From Peribacillus frigoritolerans (GTDB lineage Bacteria; Bacillota; Bacilli; Bacillales; DSM-1321): DNA of 64,000 nt. The DNA lies in NCBI RefSeq assembly GCF_040250305.1, contig NZ_CP158190.1:32501-96500 (forward strand). Reading direction: 5' to 3'. Below, in pieces: positions 12,745 through 22,196 of the stretch (positions are counted from its first letter, which is position 1; every line of letters starts with the position of its first letter). The translations under genes were made by a program, and so were the position numbers. The notes beneath the pieces were generated by a model. That model was given only the letters and a program-made list of their open reading frames with translations, searched no databases and was not told where the DNA came from.

Positions 12745-13512
12745 ATGTTATTTGATACACATGTACATGTTAATGCGGAACAATTCAACGAGGATCTCGA
12801 AGACGTAATAGAAAGAGCTAAGGAAGCAGGAGTCAATAATATGGTAGTCGTTGGTTTTGACCGGCCTACTATTATAAGGGCAATGGAATTGATAGAAGCT
12901 TATGATTTCATGTATGCCGCAGTCGGCTGGCATCCTGTCGATGCTATAGATATGACAGAAGAGGACTTACAATGGATCGAGGAATTATCCAACCATCCAA
13001 AGGTTGTGGCCATTGGTGAGATGGGCCTGGATTATCATTGGGATAAATCACCGAAAGATGTTCAAATGGAGGTGTTCAGGAAGCAAATCCGATTGGCAAA
13101 AAAGGTGGGGCTGCCCATTATCATCCATAATCGGGAAGCGACCGCGGATATCGTGAACATACTCAAGGAAGAAGAGGCATCAATGGTTGGAGGCATCATG
13201 CATTGCTTTAGCGGAAGTGCGGAAACGGCTTTGGAATGCATCAATATGAATTTTTATATTTCATTGGGTGGCCCTGTGACCTTCAAGAATGCAAAAAAAC
13301 CAAAGGAAGTGGCAGCGGTCGTACCTTTAGACCGTTTACTGATAGAGACTGATTGTCCATATTTGGCTCCCCATCCTTATAGAGGGAAGCGTAATGAACC
13401 TTCGTATGTGAAGCTTGTTGCTGAACAAATTGCAGAAATCAAACAACTTACAATAGAGGAAGTTTCCCAGGCGACAACAGAAAATGCCAAGAAATTATTC
13501 GGCATTAACTGA
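12745..13512 (+). CDS. tatD: TatD-family metal-dependent hydrolase (YabD)
   Basis: Metal-dependent TIM-barrel nuclease family (TatD/YcfH); members degrade or repair DNA, but the substrate of the Bacillus protein is uncertain. The 255-residue protein has all metal ligands: HVHVN at residues 6-10, the glutamate in GEMGLDYHWD (about 92), HNREA (about 128), HCFSG (about 153) and the aspartate in ETDCPYLAP (about 203). Start ATG follows GAAAGGAAG. It is conserved between metG and yabE in Bacillus and appears monocistronic or joined to metG readthrough. Confidence 0.93.
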   Translation: MLFDTHVHVNAEQFNEDLEDVIERAKEAGVNNMVVVGFDRPTIIRAMELIEAYDFMYAAVGWHPVDAIDMTEEDLQWIEELSNHPKVVAIGEMGLDYHWDKSPKDVQMEVFRKQIRLAKKVGLPIIIHNREATADIVNILKEEEASMVGGIMHCFSGSAETALECINMNFYISLGGPVTFKNAKKPKEVAAVVPLDRLLIETDCPYLAPHPYRGKRNEPSYVKLVAEQIAEIKQLTIEEVSQATTENAKKLFGIN

Positions 13513-13682
13513 CATTTTATTTTACAATATCTCCCGGGGTTCGCTAGCTAAAATCGCATTTTTTTAAAGTTTCTACAAATCTCGCTCCAACTATAGGCTT
13601 ATTATGTCGAGAAGTCACCCTTTCCTTTTCAATATGGAATATGCATAATAGGTAGTAATTTCCTGAATGAGAAGTGAATGGG

Positions 13683-13712
13683 TTGACAGCTTGATAACTA
13701 AGTCTATATAAT
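13683..13712 (+). promoter_or_regulatory. Sigma-A promoter of yabE
   Basis: Consensus TTGACA and TATAAT separated by 18 bp, 13 bases before the AGGAAGGAGG ribosome binding site. Confidence 0.85.
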
Positions 13713-13752
13713 CACCGGGAGGAAGGAGGAGTTTTTCATTCTATTAAAAACT

Positions 13753-14946
13753 ATGAAAAACCTTATTCCCAAACCTTTTGGGAAGAAGAGAATGGCAATT
13801 GCCATTTGCAGTGCTATTCTTGTTTCTACAGCATTGGGAATACTAATATATCAAGGTACAAAGGATACAGTAACAATCATGTTAGACGGAAAAAAAGAGG
13901 TAGTGCGTACACACGCGGCTACTGTAAATGATATGTTGGAAGATTTAGAGATTACCGTTCAAGCCGCAGACTATGTCCATCCATCAAGAGCCACGAAGGT
14001 TGATGATGATTTGGAGGTGGTTTGGAAGCCTGCACAAAAAATCGTCATGGTACAGGATGGTAAGACGGAGGAAGTCTGGTCCACTGCCGAAACAGTAGAT
14101 GAACTTTTAAAAGATCAAGATCTTAGTGTGAAGGAACAGGATAAGATCACCCCTTCAAAAAATACGAAGCTGAAAGCGAATATGGAAGTTGCCATAGACA
14201 AAGCCTTTTCACTGAAATTAGTGGTAGGTGGAGACGAAAAGCAGGTATGGTCAACTTCGACTACTGTCGCTGACTTTTTAAAGCAACAAGGAGTAAAACT
14301 CAATGATTTGGATAGAGTTGAGCCAGAATTAACCGAAAAAGTTGAAGCTGAGAATACGGTAAACGTAGTTCGAATTGAAAAAGTCACCGATGTAGTGGAA
14401 GAACCAGTTGACTTTGCTGTCATAACAAAAAAAGATGACTCTTTATCAAAAGGGAAAGAGAAAATTGTCAAAGAAGGAAAAGACGGACTCATTTCCAAGA
14501 AATATGAAGTTGTTAAGGAAAATGGCAAAGAGGTCAAAAGAGAATTACTTTCAGAAAAAGTAGTTAATAAAAAGCAGGATAAAGTTGTAACGGTCGGAAC
14601 TCGAACGACAGTTGCCCAGGCATCACGCGGAGTAACTAACGTTAGTTCTTCAAGTGGAAAAGAAATATACGTTTCATCAACAGCTTATACTGCCAGTTGT
14701 AAGGGCTGTTCCGGTGTCACTTCTACAGGTGTAGATCTTAAGAGTAATCCGGGTGCGAAGATCATTGCTGTCGATCCAAGCGTAATTCCTTTGGGGTCGA
14801 AAGTATATGTAGAGGGATACGGCTATGCTGTAGCTGCTGACAAAGGCGGAGCAATAAAGGGAAATAAGATTGATGTCTTCTTTTCCTCAAAAAATGATGC
14901 CTATCGTTGGGGTGTAAAGAGAGTAAAGGTTCGCGTATTGGACTAA
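13753..14946 (+). CDS. yabE: YabE, cell-wall-active protein with DUF348, G5 and 3D domains
   Basis: Predicted secreted or membrane-anchored autolysin-like protein related to resuscitation-promoting factors. Domains: N-terminal hydrophobic helix (about 14-34), three DUF348 repeats (about 40-210, each with a VDxxLK-like core), a G5 domain (about 210-290), and a C-terminal 3D domain (about 310-397) with its three aspartates (AVDPSVIPLGS, AADKGGAIKG, KIDVFF). The first ATG is at 13753, but the strong AGGAGG ends at 13730, 22 bases away; an in-frame ATT at 13738 has ideal spacing and would add five residues. B. subtilis YabE is controlled by an antisense RNA; no such promoter was located here. Confidence 0.92.
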   Translation: MKNLIPKPFGKKRMAIAICSAILVSTALGILIYQGTKDTVTIMLDGKKEVVRTHAATVNDMLEDLEITVQAADYVHPSRATKVDDDLEVVWKPAQKIVMVQDGKTEEVWSTAETVDELLKDQDLSVKEQDKITPSKNTKLKANMEVAIDKAFSLKLVVGGDEKQVWSTSTTVADFLKQQGVKLNDLDRVEPELTEKVEAENTVNVVRIEKVTDVVEEPVDFAVITKKDDSLSKGKEKIVKEGKDGLISKKYEVVKENGKEVKRELLSEKVVNKKQDKVVTVGTRTTVAQASRGVTNVSSSSGKEIYVSSTAYTASCKGCSGVTSTGVDLKSNPGAKIIAVDPSVIPLGSKVYVEGYGYAVAADKGGAIKGNKIDVFFSSKNDAYRWGVKRVKVRVLD

Positions 14947-14960
14947 TAAGGTTTCTCTCG

Positions 14961-14988
14961 CAGGAGATGAATTCGTCTCCTGTTTTTT
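14961..14988 (+). terminator. Terminator after yabE
   Basis: CAGGAGA-tgaattcg-TCTCCTG followed by six T. Confidence 0.9.
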
Positions 14989-15198
14989 GCGTTTTATTTT
15001 CCACTTGTTGAAAAACCCTATGTAAAACTGTTTTAATAAGATAGACGTCTCACTATTCCATAAGATTTCAATTTATGTGTGTAAACTTTCATAAATGATC
15101 TTGACTGGATTCTCTATCCGGAAAAATTTTACGGGGGACCGGTTACGTTTATCCAAGAGCTAATCAAAGCGTTTGCGCTTTTCTGTATGGAGGAAACC

Positions 15199-16633
<1,435 letters not shown>

Positions 16634-16651
16634 AGATAATGTGAAAGATTA

Positions 16652-16690
16652 AAGTCGGAATGGGGTCACTCCCAGCTTCCGGCTTTTTTT
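16652..16690 (+). terminator. Terminator after rsmA
   Basis: AAGTCGGAA...TTCCGGCTT with an inner GGG/CCC pairing, followed by seven T. Confidence 0.87.
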
Positions 16691-16750
16691 ATTTTGATAT
16701 CGGCATACCATGATGGGCGTACCCAAAAATGTAATCAATCCCAACCTTTC

Positions 16751-16778
16751 ACCATTCAAGAATGGTTCGCATAACTTA
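16751..16778 (+). promoter_or_regulatory. Sigma-K promoter of yabG
   Basis: ACC, 16-bp spacer, then CATAACTTA, an exact match to the sigma-K -10 pattern CATAnnnTA. yabG is a sigma-K gene in B. subtilis. Confidence 0.75.
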
Positions 16779-16833
16779 AGAATGAAAATAAACTAGGGCG
16801 GGCTGAAAATAAGTCTTCTCATGGGGTGGGGCC

Positions 16834-17712
16834 ATGAATATTCAAATAAACGATATTGTCGGTCGGGTTTCTTATAAATGCGACGTGTTGTTCCGGGTAA
16901 TCGATATCCGTGATATTGACGGAAGGCGTGAAGCTATTCTTTATGGGGAAGATATCCGACTGATTGCAGATGCACCTTTTCAAGATTTAATGATCATTAA
17001 TGATAATGAAAGAAATGATCGACAAAGAACGAATGAGATACTTCAAGAACAATCTTACCGCTTATTAACACAAGATCTAGAGTTGCAACAACAAAAAAAT
17101 GGCTATCAATCGAGTAATGGCTATCGGTATAGCGGTGAATATTTTCAGATACCAGGGAGGGTCCTCCATGTTGATGGGGATGCATCTTACTTAAGGAAAT
17201 GCATGGAGCTATATCAGAAATTCGGTATTCCGGTCAATGGCATCTATTGCAATGAAAAGGAAATGCCCCAAAGAATAGGGGGTTTGTTGGACCATTATCG
17301 GCCGGACATTCTTGTTGTCACCGGTCATGATGCCTATTCAAAATCAAAAGGACCGATGTCCGATATCAATGCCTACCGTCACTCAAAGGATTTTGTACAG
17401 ACAGTTAGAGAAGCACGAAGGAAGGTTTCCCATTTAGACCAACTGATTATATTTGCCGGGGCTTGCCAATCACATTTTGAATCATTAATCCAAGCGGGTG
17501 CAAATTTTGCAAGTTCACCCTCCCGTGTTAATATACATGCTCTTGATCCGGTATATATCGTCGGAAAGATAAGCTTTACACCTTTTTCCGATCATATTCA
17601 TGTATGGGATGTCCTTCGGAATACATTAACGGGAGAGAAGGGTTTGGGGGGAATTGAGACTAAAGGGGTGTTACGGACCGGGTTGCCGTTCAAGCCATTT
17701 CAAGAAGAATGA
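16834..17712 (+). CDS. yabG: Sporulation-specific cysteine protease YabG
   Basis: Mother-cell protease that trims coat proteins (for example SpoIVA, YrbA/SafA) and allows their cross-linking during late sporulation. The 292-residue product opens with the family-specific domain (IVGRVSYKCDVLFRV) and carries the VVTGHDAYS segment (about 160-168) and FAGACQSHFE (about 208-217), holding the conserved histidine and cysteine. Start ATG follows GGGGTGGGG. The single-gene transcript is bounded by the rsmA terminator and a hairpin downstream. Confidence 0.95.
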   Translation: MNIQINDIVGRVSYKCDVLFRVIDIRDIDGRREAILYGEDIRLIADAPFQDLMIINDNERNDRQRTNEILQEQSYRLLTQDLELQQQKNGYQSSNGYRYSGEYFQIPGRVLHVDGDASYLRKCMELYQKFGIPVNGIYCNEKEMPQRIGGLLDHYRPDILVVTGHDAYSKSKGPMSDINAYRHSKDFVQTVREARRKVSHLDQLIIFAGACQSHFESLIQAGANFASSPSRVNIHALDPVYIVGKISFTPFSDHIHVWDVLRNTLTGEKGLGGIETKGVLRTGLPFKPFQEE

Positions 17713-17716
17713 ACGA

Positions 17717-17750
17717 GCTGCATTTTGAAAGAATGCAGCTTGCTTTTGGT
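17717..17750 (+). terminator. Probable terminator after yabG
   Basis: Perfect 9-bp inverted repeat AGCTGCATT / AATGCAGCT with a 6-base loop; the following T run (TGCTTTTGG) is interrupted, so strength is uncertain. Confidence 0.6.
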
Positions 17751-17932
17751 GGGGAAGAATTCGGATATCCTCACAAAAAAACGGGTTTTTTGTTTGGTAA
17801 TGTCACTAAGTAATGATTTAACTACGAAAATTCGGTTTCATAATTAATGAAATAGTTCGTTTACATAATTTTTCATTTCCCAGGATATAATAAAATTGTT
17901 CGCGATTTTGCCGGATTTCAGATAAAAATATA

Positions 17933-17961
17933 TTGACTACATTTTTAAGTGCTGATATAAT
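17933..17961 (+). promoter_or_regulatory. Strong sigma-A promoter of veg
   Basis: TTGACT, 17-bp spacer, TATAAT, within a very A-T rich upstream region that may act as an UP element. The B. subtilis veg promoter is among the strongest vegetative promoters known. The rest of the yabG-veg gap holds no gene. Confidence 0.88.
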
Positions 17962-18025
17962 TTATTATTTTGTTTGCGTATATTTGTAAATTGTGATATA
18001 CTTAACTTAGTGAGGTGGACCGAAA

Positions 18026-18277
18026 ATGCCAAAAACTCTAGCTGATATTAAAACTGCACTTGATTCAAACCTAGGTAAAAGATTGCTCTTAAAAGCAAAC
18101 GGTGGAAGAAGAAAGACTGTAGAACGATTTGGAACTTTGGCGGAAACTTATCCGGCTGTTTTTGTAATTGAGCTCGACCAAGATGAAAATGCGTTTGAAA
18201 GAGTATCTTACAGCTATGCGGATGTTTTAACGGAAACCGTAGAACTAACATTTTTAAACAAACAACAAGAGATTTAA
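18026..18277 (+). CDS. veg: Veg protein, biofilm-associated
   Basis: Small, highly expressed vegetative protein; in B. subtilis it stimulates biofilm matrix gene expression by countering SinR. The 83-residue product begins MPKTLADIK and has the conserved [16 protein letters not shown] segment and [18 protein letters not shown] near its end; length is close to the 86 of B. subtilis. Start ATG follows GTGAGGTGG. It stands alone between its strong promoter and a clear terminator. Confidence 0.95.
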   Translation: MPKTLADIKTALDSNLGKRLLLKANGGRRKTVERFGTLAETYPAVFVIELDQDENAFERVSYSYADVLTETVELTFLNKQQEI

Positions 18278-18287
18278 CTTAGACGAG

Positions 18288-18321
18288 GCAGCGAACAACT
18301 ATGTTTGCTGCTTTTTGTTTT
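18288..18321 (+). terminator. Terminator after veg
   Basis: GCAGCGAACA-actat-GTTTGCTGC followed by TTTTTGTTTT. Confidence 0.88.
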
Positions 18322-18428
18322 GTATAAAATATCCTGTGAGTCCCAATAAAGGCTTATAAAGGATGTAATGAAATAGCGTATGATGCAAACACTAGGCATG
18401 TGACGGCATGTGAAAGGGGTTGCTTCGC

Positions 18429-18605
18429 TTGAGCAGGAAAAAAGGGATTATGTCAAATGGTCTTAAAGAGGAATTGGCTAAAGAACTTGGATTTTACGAT
18501 GTTGTCCAGAAAGAAGGCTGGGGAGGAATCCGGGCGAGGGACGCAGGGAACATGGTAAAACTTGCTATCGAAAAAGCACAACGTCAATTGGTGAACAAGG
18601 AGTAA
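18429..18605 (+). CDS. sspF: Small acid-soluble spore protein SspF (alpha/beta-type)
   Basis: Alpha/beta-type SASP that coats and protects spore DNA. The 58-residue protein matches SspF: [26 protein letters not shown], then [18 protein letters not shown], which includes the conserved DNA-contact and GPR-cleavage region. Start taken as TTG at 18429, 10 bases after AAAGGGG and aligned with the B. subtilis N-terminus (MGRRRG); the earlier in-frame TTG at 18420 is too close to the binding site. A GTATG at 18378 may belong to a sigma-G promoter but no well-spaced -10 was found. Confidence 0.92.
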   Translation: MSRKKGIMSNGLKEELAKELGFYDVVQKEGWGGIRARDAGNMVKLAIEKAQRQLVNKE

Positions 18606-18646
18606 GATAAACACTTAATTGTATCATGCCGTCATGTTGAAAGTAG

Positions 18647-18717
18647 CCGGACTCTTTATGCAATGTATAGCTCTATTCATTTTTGCTTACATTGTAGTTA
18701 AGGAGTCTGGTTTTTTT
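18647..18717 (+). terminator. Long-stem terminator after sspF
   Basis: Nested inverted repeats CCGGACTC/GAGTCTGG and CAATGTA/TACATTG fold about 64 bases into one long stem, followed by seven T. Confidence 0.85.
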
Positions 18718-18926
18718 ATGTATCGGTAATTGCTATTTGGATATGTAGCAAGTCTTTTGGGATTCAGGAAGTGGCTGCTCTCCATGTGCCTACATGTGTC
18801 TATTCCCCTCTAAAGGCCAATCTTAGCTTCATTACATTGAAATTACGATGAAAAAACCTTTAGAATATAAACAAATATGATAGAATAGGACAAGAACTTT
18901 TAAGAACGTTAAAGTAGGTGGACATA

Positions 18927-19796
18927 TTGAAGCTTATGGAAAAAGCCCCGGCTAAAATTAATTTGGCTTTGGATGTGCTTTTCAAACGGCCTGATGGGTA
19001 TCATGAGGTGGAAATGATCATGACGACAGTCGACCTTGCCGATAGAATTGAACTAAAGGAAATAACGGGAAATCATATCCAAATTCTATCCCATAATCGA
19101 TTTGTTCCGGATGATCATCGGAATTTAGCTTATCAAGCCGCATTTATTCTAAAGGAACGTTTTGGAATCAATAAAGGTGTTTCTATAACTATAGAGAAAA
19201 ATATCCCTGTAGCCGCAGGGCTTGCTGGTGGAAGCAGTGATGCCGCAGCTACATTAAGAGGCTTAAATAGACTGTGGAAGCTAGGTCTTTCCATGGATGA
19301 ACTTGCGGAAATAGGAGCTGAAATTGGCTCTGATGTTTCATTTTGTGTATACGGAGGTACGGCATTGGCCAGAGGGCGCGGGGAAAAAATCACGCATCTT
19401 CCTGCACCGCCAAAATGCTGGGTCATCTTGGCCAAACCGACGATCGGCGTTTCGACAGCTGATATATACAAAAGGCTCCAAACTTCAAAAATGGAGCATC
19501 CGGATGTACCTGGAATGATTACGGCTATTATGGAAAACAATTATCACGATGTATGCGAGGGGTTGGGCAATGTTCTGGAACAGGTGACATTGCAGTTATA
19601 CCCAGAGGTTGCGAACATTAAAGATCAAATGAAGACATTTGGAGCAGATTCGGTCTTGATGAGCGGAAGTGGTCCGACCGTTTTTGGTTTGGTGGAACAT
19701 GATTCGCGCATGCAAAGAATTTATAATGGACTTCGCGGATTTTGTGATCAAGTCTATGCAGTCCGTTTACTGGGTGATCGAAACAATCTTGAATAG
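18927..19796 (+). CDS. ispE: 4-diphosphocytidyl-2-C-methyl-D-erythritol kinase
   Basis: GHMP kinase that phosphorylates CDP-methylerythritol in the MEP isoprenoid pathway. The 289-residue protein has [12 protein letters not shown] near the start (6-17), the ATP-binding [15 protein letters not shown] (about 92-106) and the C-terminal SGSGPTVFG motif. Start set to TTG at 18927, with AGGTGG 5 bases upstream and the family N-terminus M-x-I/[10 protein letters not shown]; this gives the 289 residues of B. subtilis IspE. An in-frame GTG at 18918 lies within the binding site. Confidence 0.95.
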   Translation: MKLMEKAPAKINLALDVLFKRPDGYHEVEMIMTTVDLADRIELKEITGNHIQILSHNRFVPDDHRNLAYQAAFILKERFGINKGVSITIEKNIPVAAGLAGGSSDAAATLRGLNRLWKLGLSMDELAEIGAEIGSDVSFCVYGGTALARGRGEKITHLPAPPKCWVILAKPTIGVSTADIYKRLQTSKMEHPDVPGMITAIMENNYHDVCEGLGNVLEQVTLQLYPEVANIKDQMKTFGADSVLMSGSGPTVFGLVEHDSRMQRIYNGLRGFCDQVYAVRLLGDRNNLE

Positions 19797-19826
19797 AAAC
19801 GTACATTAGTGGTATAGTTGCTATAT

Positions 19827-19839
19827 AATATTCGGAATT
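19827..19839 (-). promoter_or_regulatory. Possible PurBox near the purR promoter
   Basis: On the minus strand AATTCCGAATATT matches the PurBox core AWWWCCGAACWWT with one mismatch (T for C). It overlaps a TATAAT at 19824-19829 that may be the purR -10. B. subtilis purR is autoregulated. Only one box was seen, so this is tentative. Confidence 0.35.
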
Positions 19840-19857
19840 CACAAAGGGGGTGTCTCA

Positions 19858-20682
19858 ATGAAATTTCGTCGCAGCGAGAGGCTAGTCGATATGACCAATT
19901 ATTTATTAGAACATCCGGGGGAACTTGTTTCGCTGACTTATTTTGCTGAAAGGTATAGTTCGGCAAAATCCTCGATCAGTGAAGATTTGACGATCATCAA
20001 AGATACCTTTGAACAACGCGGGATAGGATCTTTGACAACCGTTCCAGGTGCGGCCGGTGGAGTGAAATATATTGTTTCCATCAAGGAAGAGGAAGCCAAT
20101 GCCTTCATTGACGGATTATGCGATACGATCGCTAGTCCTGAAAGGCTGCTTCCTGGCGGTTATCTATATATGACAGACATATTAGGACATCCGCAAACCG
20201 TGAATAAGGTTGGAAGGATAATCGCTTCAATGTATGCCAAGAAAAATGTCTCAGTCATCATGACAATGGCAACCAAAGGGATATCATTAGCATACGCCGT
20301 GGCAAATTATTTGAATGTTCCAGTTGTCATTGTAAGAAGGAATAATAAAGTAACGGAAGGTTCTACAGTGAGCATCAATTATGTTTCGGGCTCTTCAAAG
20401 AGGATTCAGACTATGGTACTCTCTAAAAGAAGCTTGGTTGAGGGTTCGAATGTATTAATTGTAGACGATTTCATGAAGGCTGGGGGTACCATCAACGGTA
20501 TGGTCAGTCTATTGGATGAATTCAAGGCAACAGTTGCAGGAATTGCGGTGCTGGTCGAATCCGAACATACGGAGGAGTGCCTTGTCGAGGACTATGTTTC
20601 ATTAATCAAGTTGACACAGGTGGTCGAAAGAGACAAGAAAATCAATGTCAGCCGAGGCAATTATTTTACGAAAAAGGATTAG
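19858..20682 (+). CDS. purR: Purine operon repressor PurR
   Basis: PRPP-responsive repressor of purine biosynthesis and transport genes. The 274-residue protein has an N-terminal winged-helix domain (about 1-72: [18 protein letters not shown]) and a phosphoribosyltransferase-fold C-terminal domain with the PRPP loop [13 protein letters not shown] (about 199-211). Start ATG follows AAAGGGGGTG. The gap to ridA is 13 bp, so the two are cotranscribed, as in B. subtilis (purR-yabJ). Confidence 0.97.
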   Translation: MKFRRSERLVDMTNYLLEHPGELVSLTYFAERYSSAKSSISEDLTIIKDTFEQRGIGSLTTVPGAAGGVKYIVSIKEEEANAFIDGLCDTIASPERLLPGGYLYMTDILGHPQTVNKVGRIIASMYAKKNVSVIMTMATKGISLAYAVANYLNVPVVIVRRNNKVTEGSTVSINYVSGSSKRIQTMVLSKRSLVEGSNVLIVDDFMKAGGTINGMVSLLDEFKATVAGIAVLVESEHTEECLVEDYVSLIKLTQVVERDKKINVSRGNYFTKKD

Positions 20683-20695
20683 GGGGAATCATTTC

Positions 20696-21070
20696 ATGAA
20701 AACGATACATACGGATGAAGCACCGGCAGCGATCGGACCATATTCACAAGGCGTGATCGTGGATAAGTTATTTTTCAGTTCAGGACAGATTCCACTTACT
20801 GCTTCTGGTGAGATGGTTACAGGGGATGTCAAGGAACAAACACACCAGGTCTTTAAGAATCTCCAAGCTGTATTGAAAGAAGCTGGGGCTTCATTGGAAA
20901 CTGTCATTAAGGCTACAGTATTCATTAAAAGTATGGAAGATTTCGGTTCGATTAATGAAATATACGGAGAATATTTTTCTGCTCACAAACCTGCTCGCTC
21001 TTGTGTAGAGGTTGCTCGGCTTCCGAAAGATGCACTAGTGGAAATAGAAGTGGTAGCGCTCGTTAAATAA
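20696..21070 (+). CDS. ridA: 2-iminobutanoate/2-iminopropanoate deaminase RidA (YabJ)
   Basis: RidA/YjgF/UK114 family enzyme that hydrolyses reactive enamine/imine intermediates made by PLP enzymes. The 124-residue protein has [10 protein letters not shown] (about 10-19), FSSGQIPL, and the substrate-binding arginine in [11 protein letters not shown] (about 101-111). Start set to ATG 20696 after TTAGGGGGAATC; an in-frame start at 20645 would extend into purR. Its stop codon is inside the following terminator stem. Confidence 0.96.
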   Translation: MKTIHTDEAPAAIGPYSQGVIVDKLFFSSGQIPLTASGEMVTGDVKEQTHQVFKNLQAVLKEAGASLETVIKATVFIKSMEDFGSINEIYGEYFSAHKPARSCVEVARLPKDALVEIEVVALVK

Positions 21071-21090
21071 ACGGGCGTTTTTTTATTTTT
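21057..21090 (+). terminator. Terminator overlapping the ridA stop
   Basis: CGCTCGTT-aaataa-ACGGGCG followed by seven T; the last codons and stop of ridA are part of the stem. Confidence 0.85.
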
Positions 21091-21190
21091 TTGAAGGCAA
21101 TTCGTAATGGGTAATTTTCCTGTAATATATGGGTGATTTTTAAAGTTTTTAAAAACTAGGCTGAATTTTCTAAAAAAATTACAGATAATA

Positions 21191-21217
21191 GAAGGAGTTC
21201 ACGTTTTTTTGTTGAAT
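21191..21217 (+). promoter_or_regulatory. Sigma-H promoter of spoVG
   Basis: GAAGGAGTT and GTTGAAT separated by 11 bp fit the sigma-H pattern RnAGGAwww / RnnGAAT. The surrounding A-T rich DNA is a likely AbrB target, as known for spoVG in B. subtilis. Confidence 0.8.
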
Positions 21218-21263
21218 ATGTACTTTAAGTTTTAACAACAACAAAAAGGGATGGTGAGCTTAA

Positions 21264-21560
21264 ATGGAAGTAACTGACGTAAGATTACGCCGTGTGAATA
21301 CGGATGGTCGTATGAGAGCTATCGCATCAATTACACTGGATAATGAATTTGTGGTTCATGATATTCGTGTGATCGACGGAAACAATGGTTTATTTGTAGC
21401 AATGCCAAGTAAACGAACTCCAGATGGAGAATTCCGGGATATCGCTCATCCAATCAATTCCTCGACACGCGGGAAAATTCAAGAAGCTGTCTTGACAGAA
21501 TATCATCGATTGGGAGAACTTGAAACTGAATTAGAGGAAGCTGGAGCAGGTGCTTCTTAA
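21264..21560 (+). CDS. spoVG: SpoVG, RNA/DNA-binding regulator
   Basis: Conserved site-specific nucleic-acid-binding regulator involved in septation and spore cortex formation. The 98-residue product begins [22 protein letters not shown] and holds the conserved [15 protein letters not shown] segment (about 51-66), with an acidic C-terminal tail. Start ATG follows GGGATGGTGAGC. It is a single-gene transcript with a sigma-H promoter and its own terminator. Confidence 0.97.
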   Translation: MEVTDVRLRRVNTDGRMRAIASITLDNEFVVHDIRVIDGNNGLFVAMPSKRTPDGEFRDIAHPINSSTRGKIQEAVLTEYHRLGELETELEEAGAGAS

Positions 21561-21603
21561 AATAACTTTACTTTTAAACTTTAAATTTATAATTCGTGCA
21601 TCT

Positions 21604-21636
21604 AGAGCCTACTTCATAAGTAGTGCTCTTTTTTAT
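21604..21636 (+). terminator. Terminator after spoVG
   Basis: AGAGCCTACTT-cata-AGTAGTGCTCT followed by T run. Confidence 0.87.
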
Positions 21637-22131
21637 TATTCAAAAACGGATAAGTTTAGAACTTTTCCGCTTATCATGCAGACATTTACTTTAATGAATT
21701 GTTAAACCTACGTTGTTATCTTCAAAAGTTTAAGTACCCGTCCTTTTTAATTTTTAAACCTTTTTGTCCACCCAGATATTGAAATTCCTGTAAGTGAGAT
21801 TTAAGGGATACCACTTACTCTAGCCATCTGGCTGAAGATGAAATGTATTGGTAACCTGATTTCGGAATGGGAGTTAACAAAGGGTGAAGTATGCCCAAAT
21901 GGCTTGTACATAGTGTATGGCGCACCATGGCAGTGTTTTGGGATAATGGGGGTCAACTGGTGTTCTAAAAGGCAGGAGACATTGTTTCTGTATTATGCCG
22001 TTAATGAAAATGACATCGAACATGATGTAAAATAATTCTCCAAGGTCCTATAATAACATTTTTAAGGCAGTTTGATATCGAACTTTTTTCACCTGATCGG
22101 TTGACAATTATATGTACTTTTAATTGTTACC
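21637..22131. other. Long spacer before glmU with nested inverted repeats
   Basis: No convincing gene. Nested repeats CCAGAT (21772) / ATCTGG (21831) and GTAAGT (21790) / ACTTAC (21818) would fold into a stem of about 60 nt. A 65-codon open frame after it lacks a ribosome binding site and has an odd composition (four Cys, three Trp), so it is not called. No mobile element remnants were recognised. Confidence 0.5.
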
Positions 22132-22160
22132 TTGAAAAGAATCACTATTTGAGATAATAT
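22132..22160 (+). promoter_or_regulatory. Sigma-A promoter of glmU-prs
   Basis: TTGAAA, 17-bp spacer, TAATAT, about 27 bases before the GGAGG of glmU. Confidence 0.65.
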
Positions 22161-22196
22161 TTTTAGTGGATAAAAAGGTGAAAATGGAGGCCTGTT

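Noticed and set aside
18378..18413. Sigma-G promoter for sspF
   Set aside because: GTATG is present but the CATGTGA candidates are 14 or 24 bp away instead of 17-18; not listed.
21838..22035. 65-codon open frame between spoVG and glmU
   Set aside because: No ribosome binding site, no recognisable family, unusual Cys and Trp content, and it follows a hairpin. Treated as non-coding.
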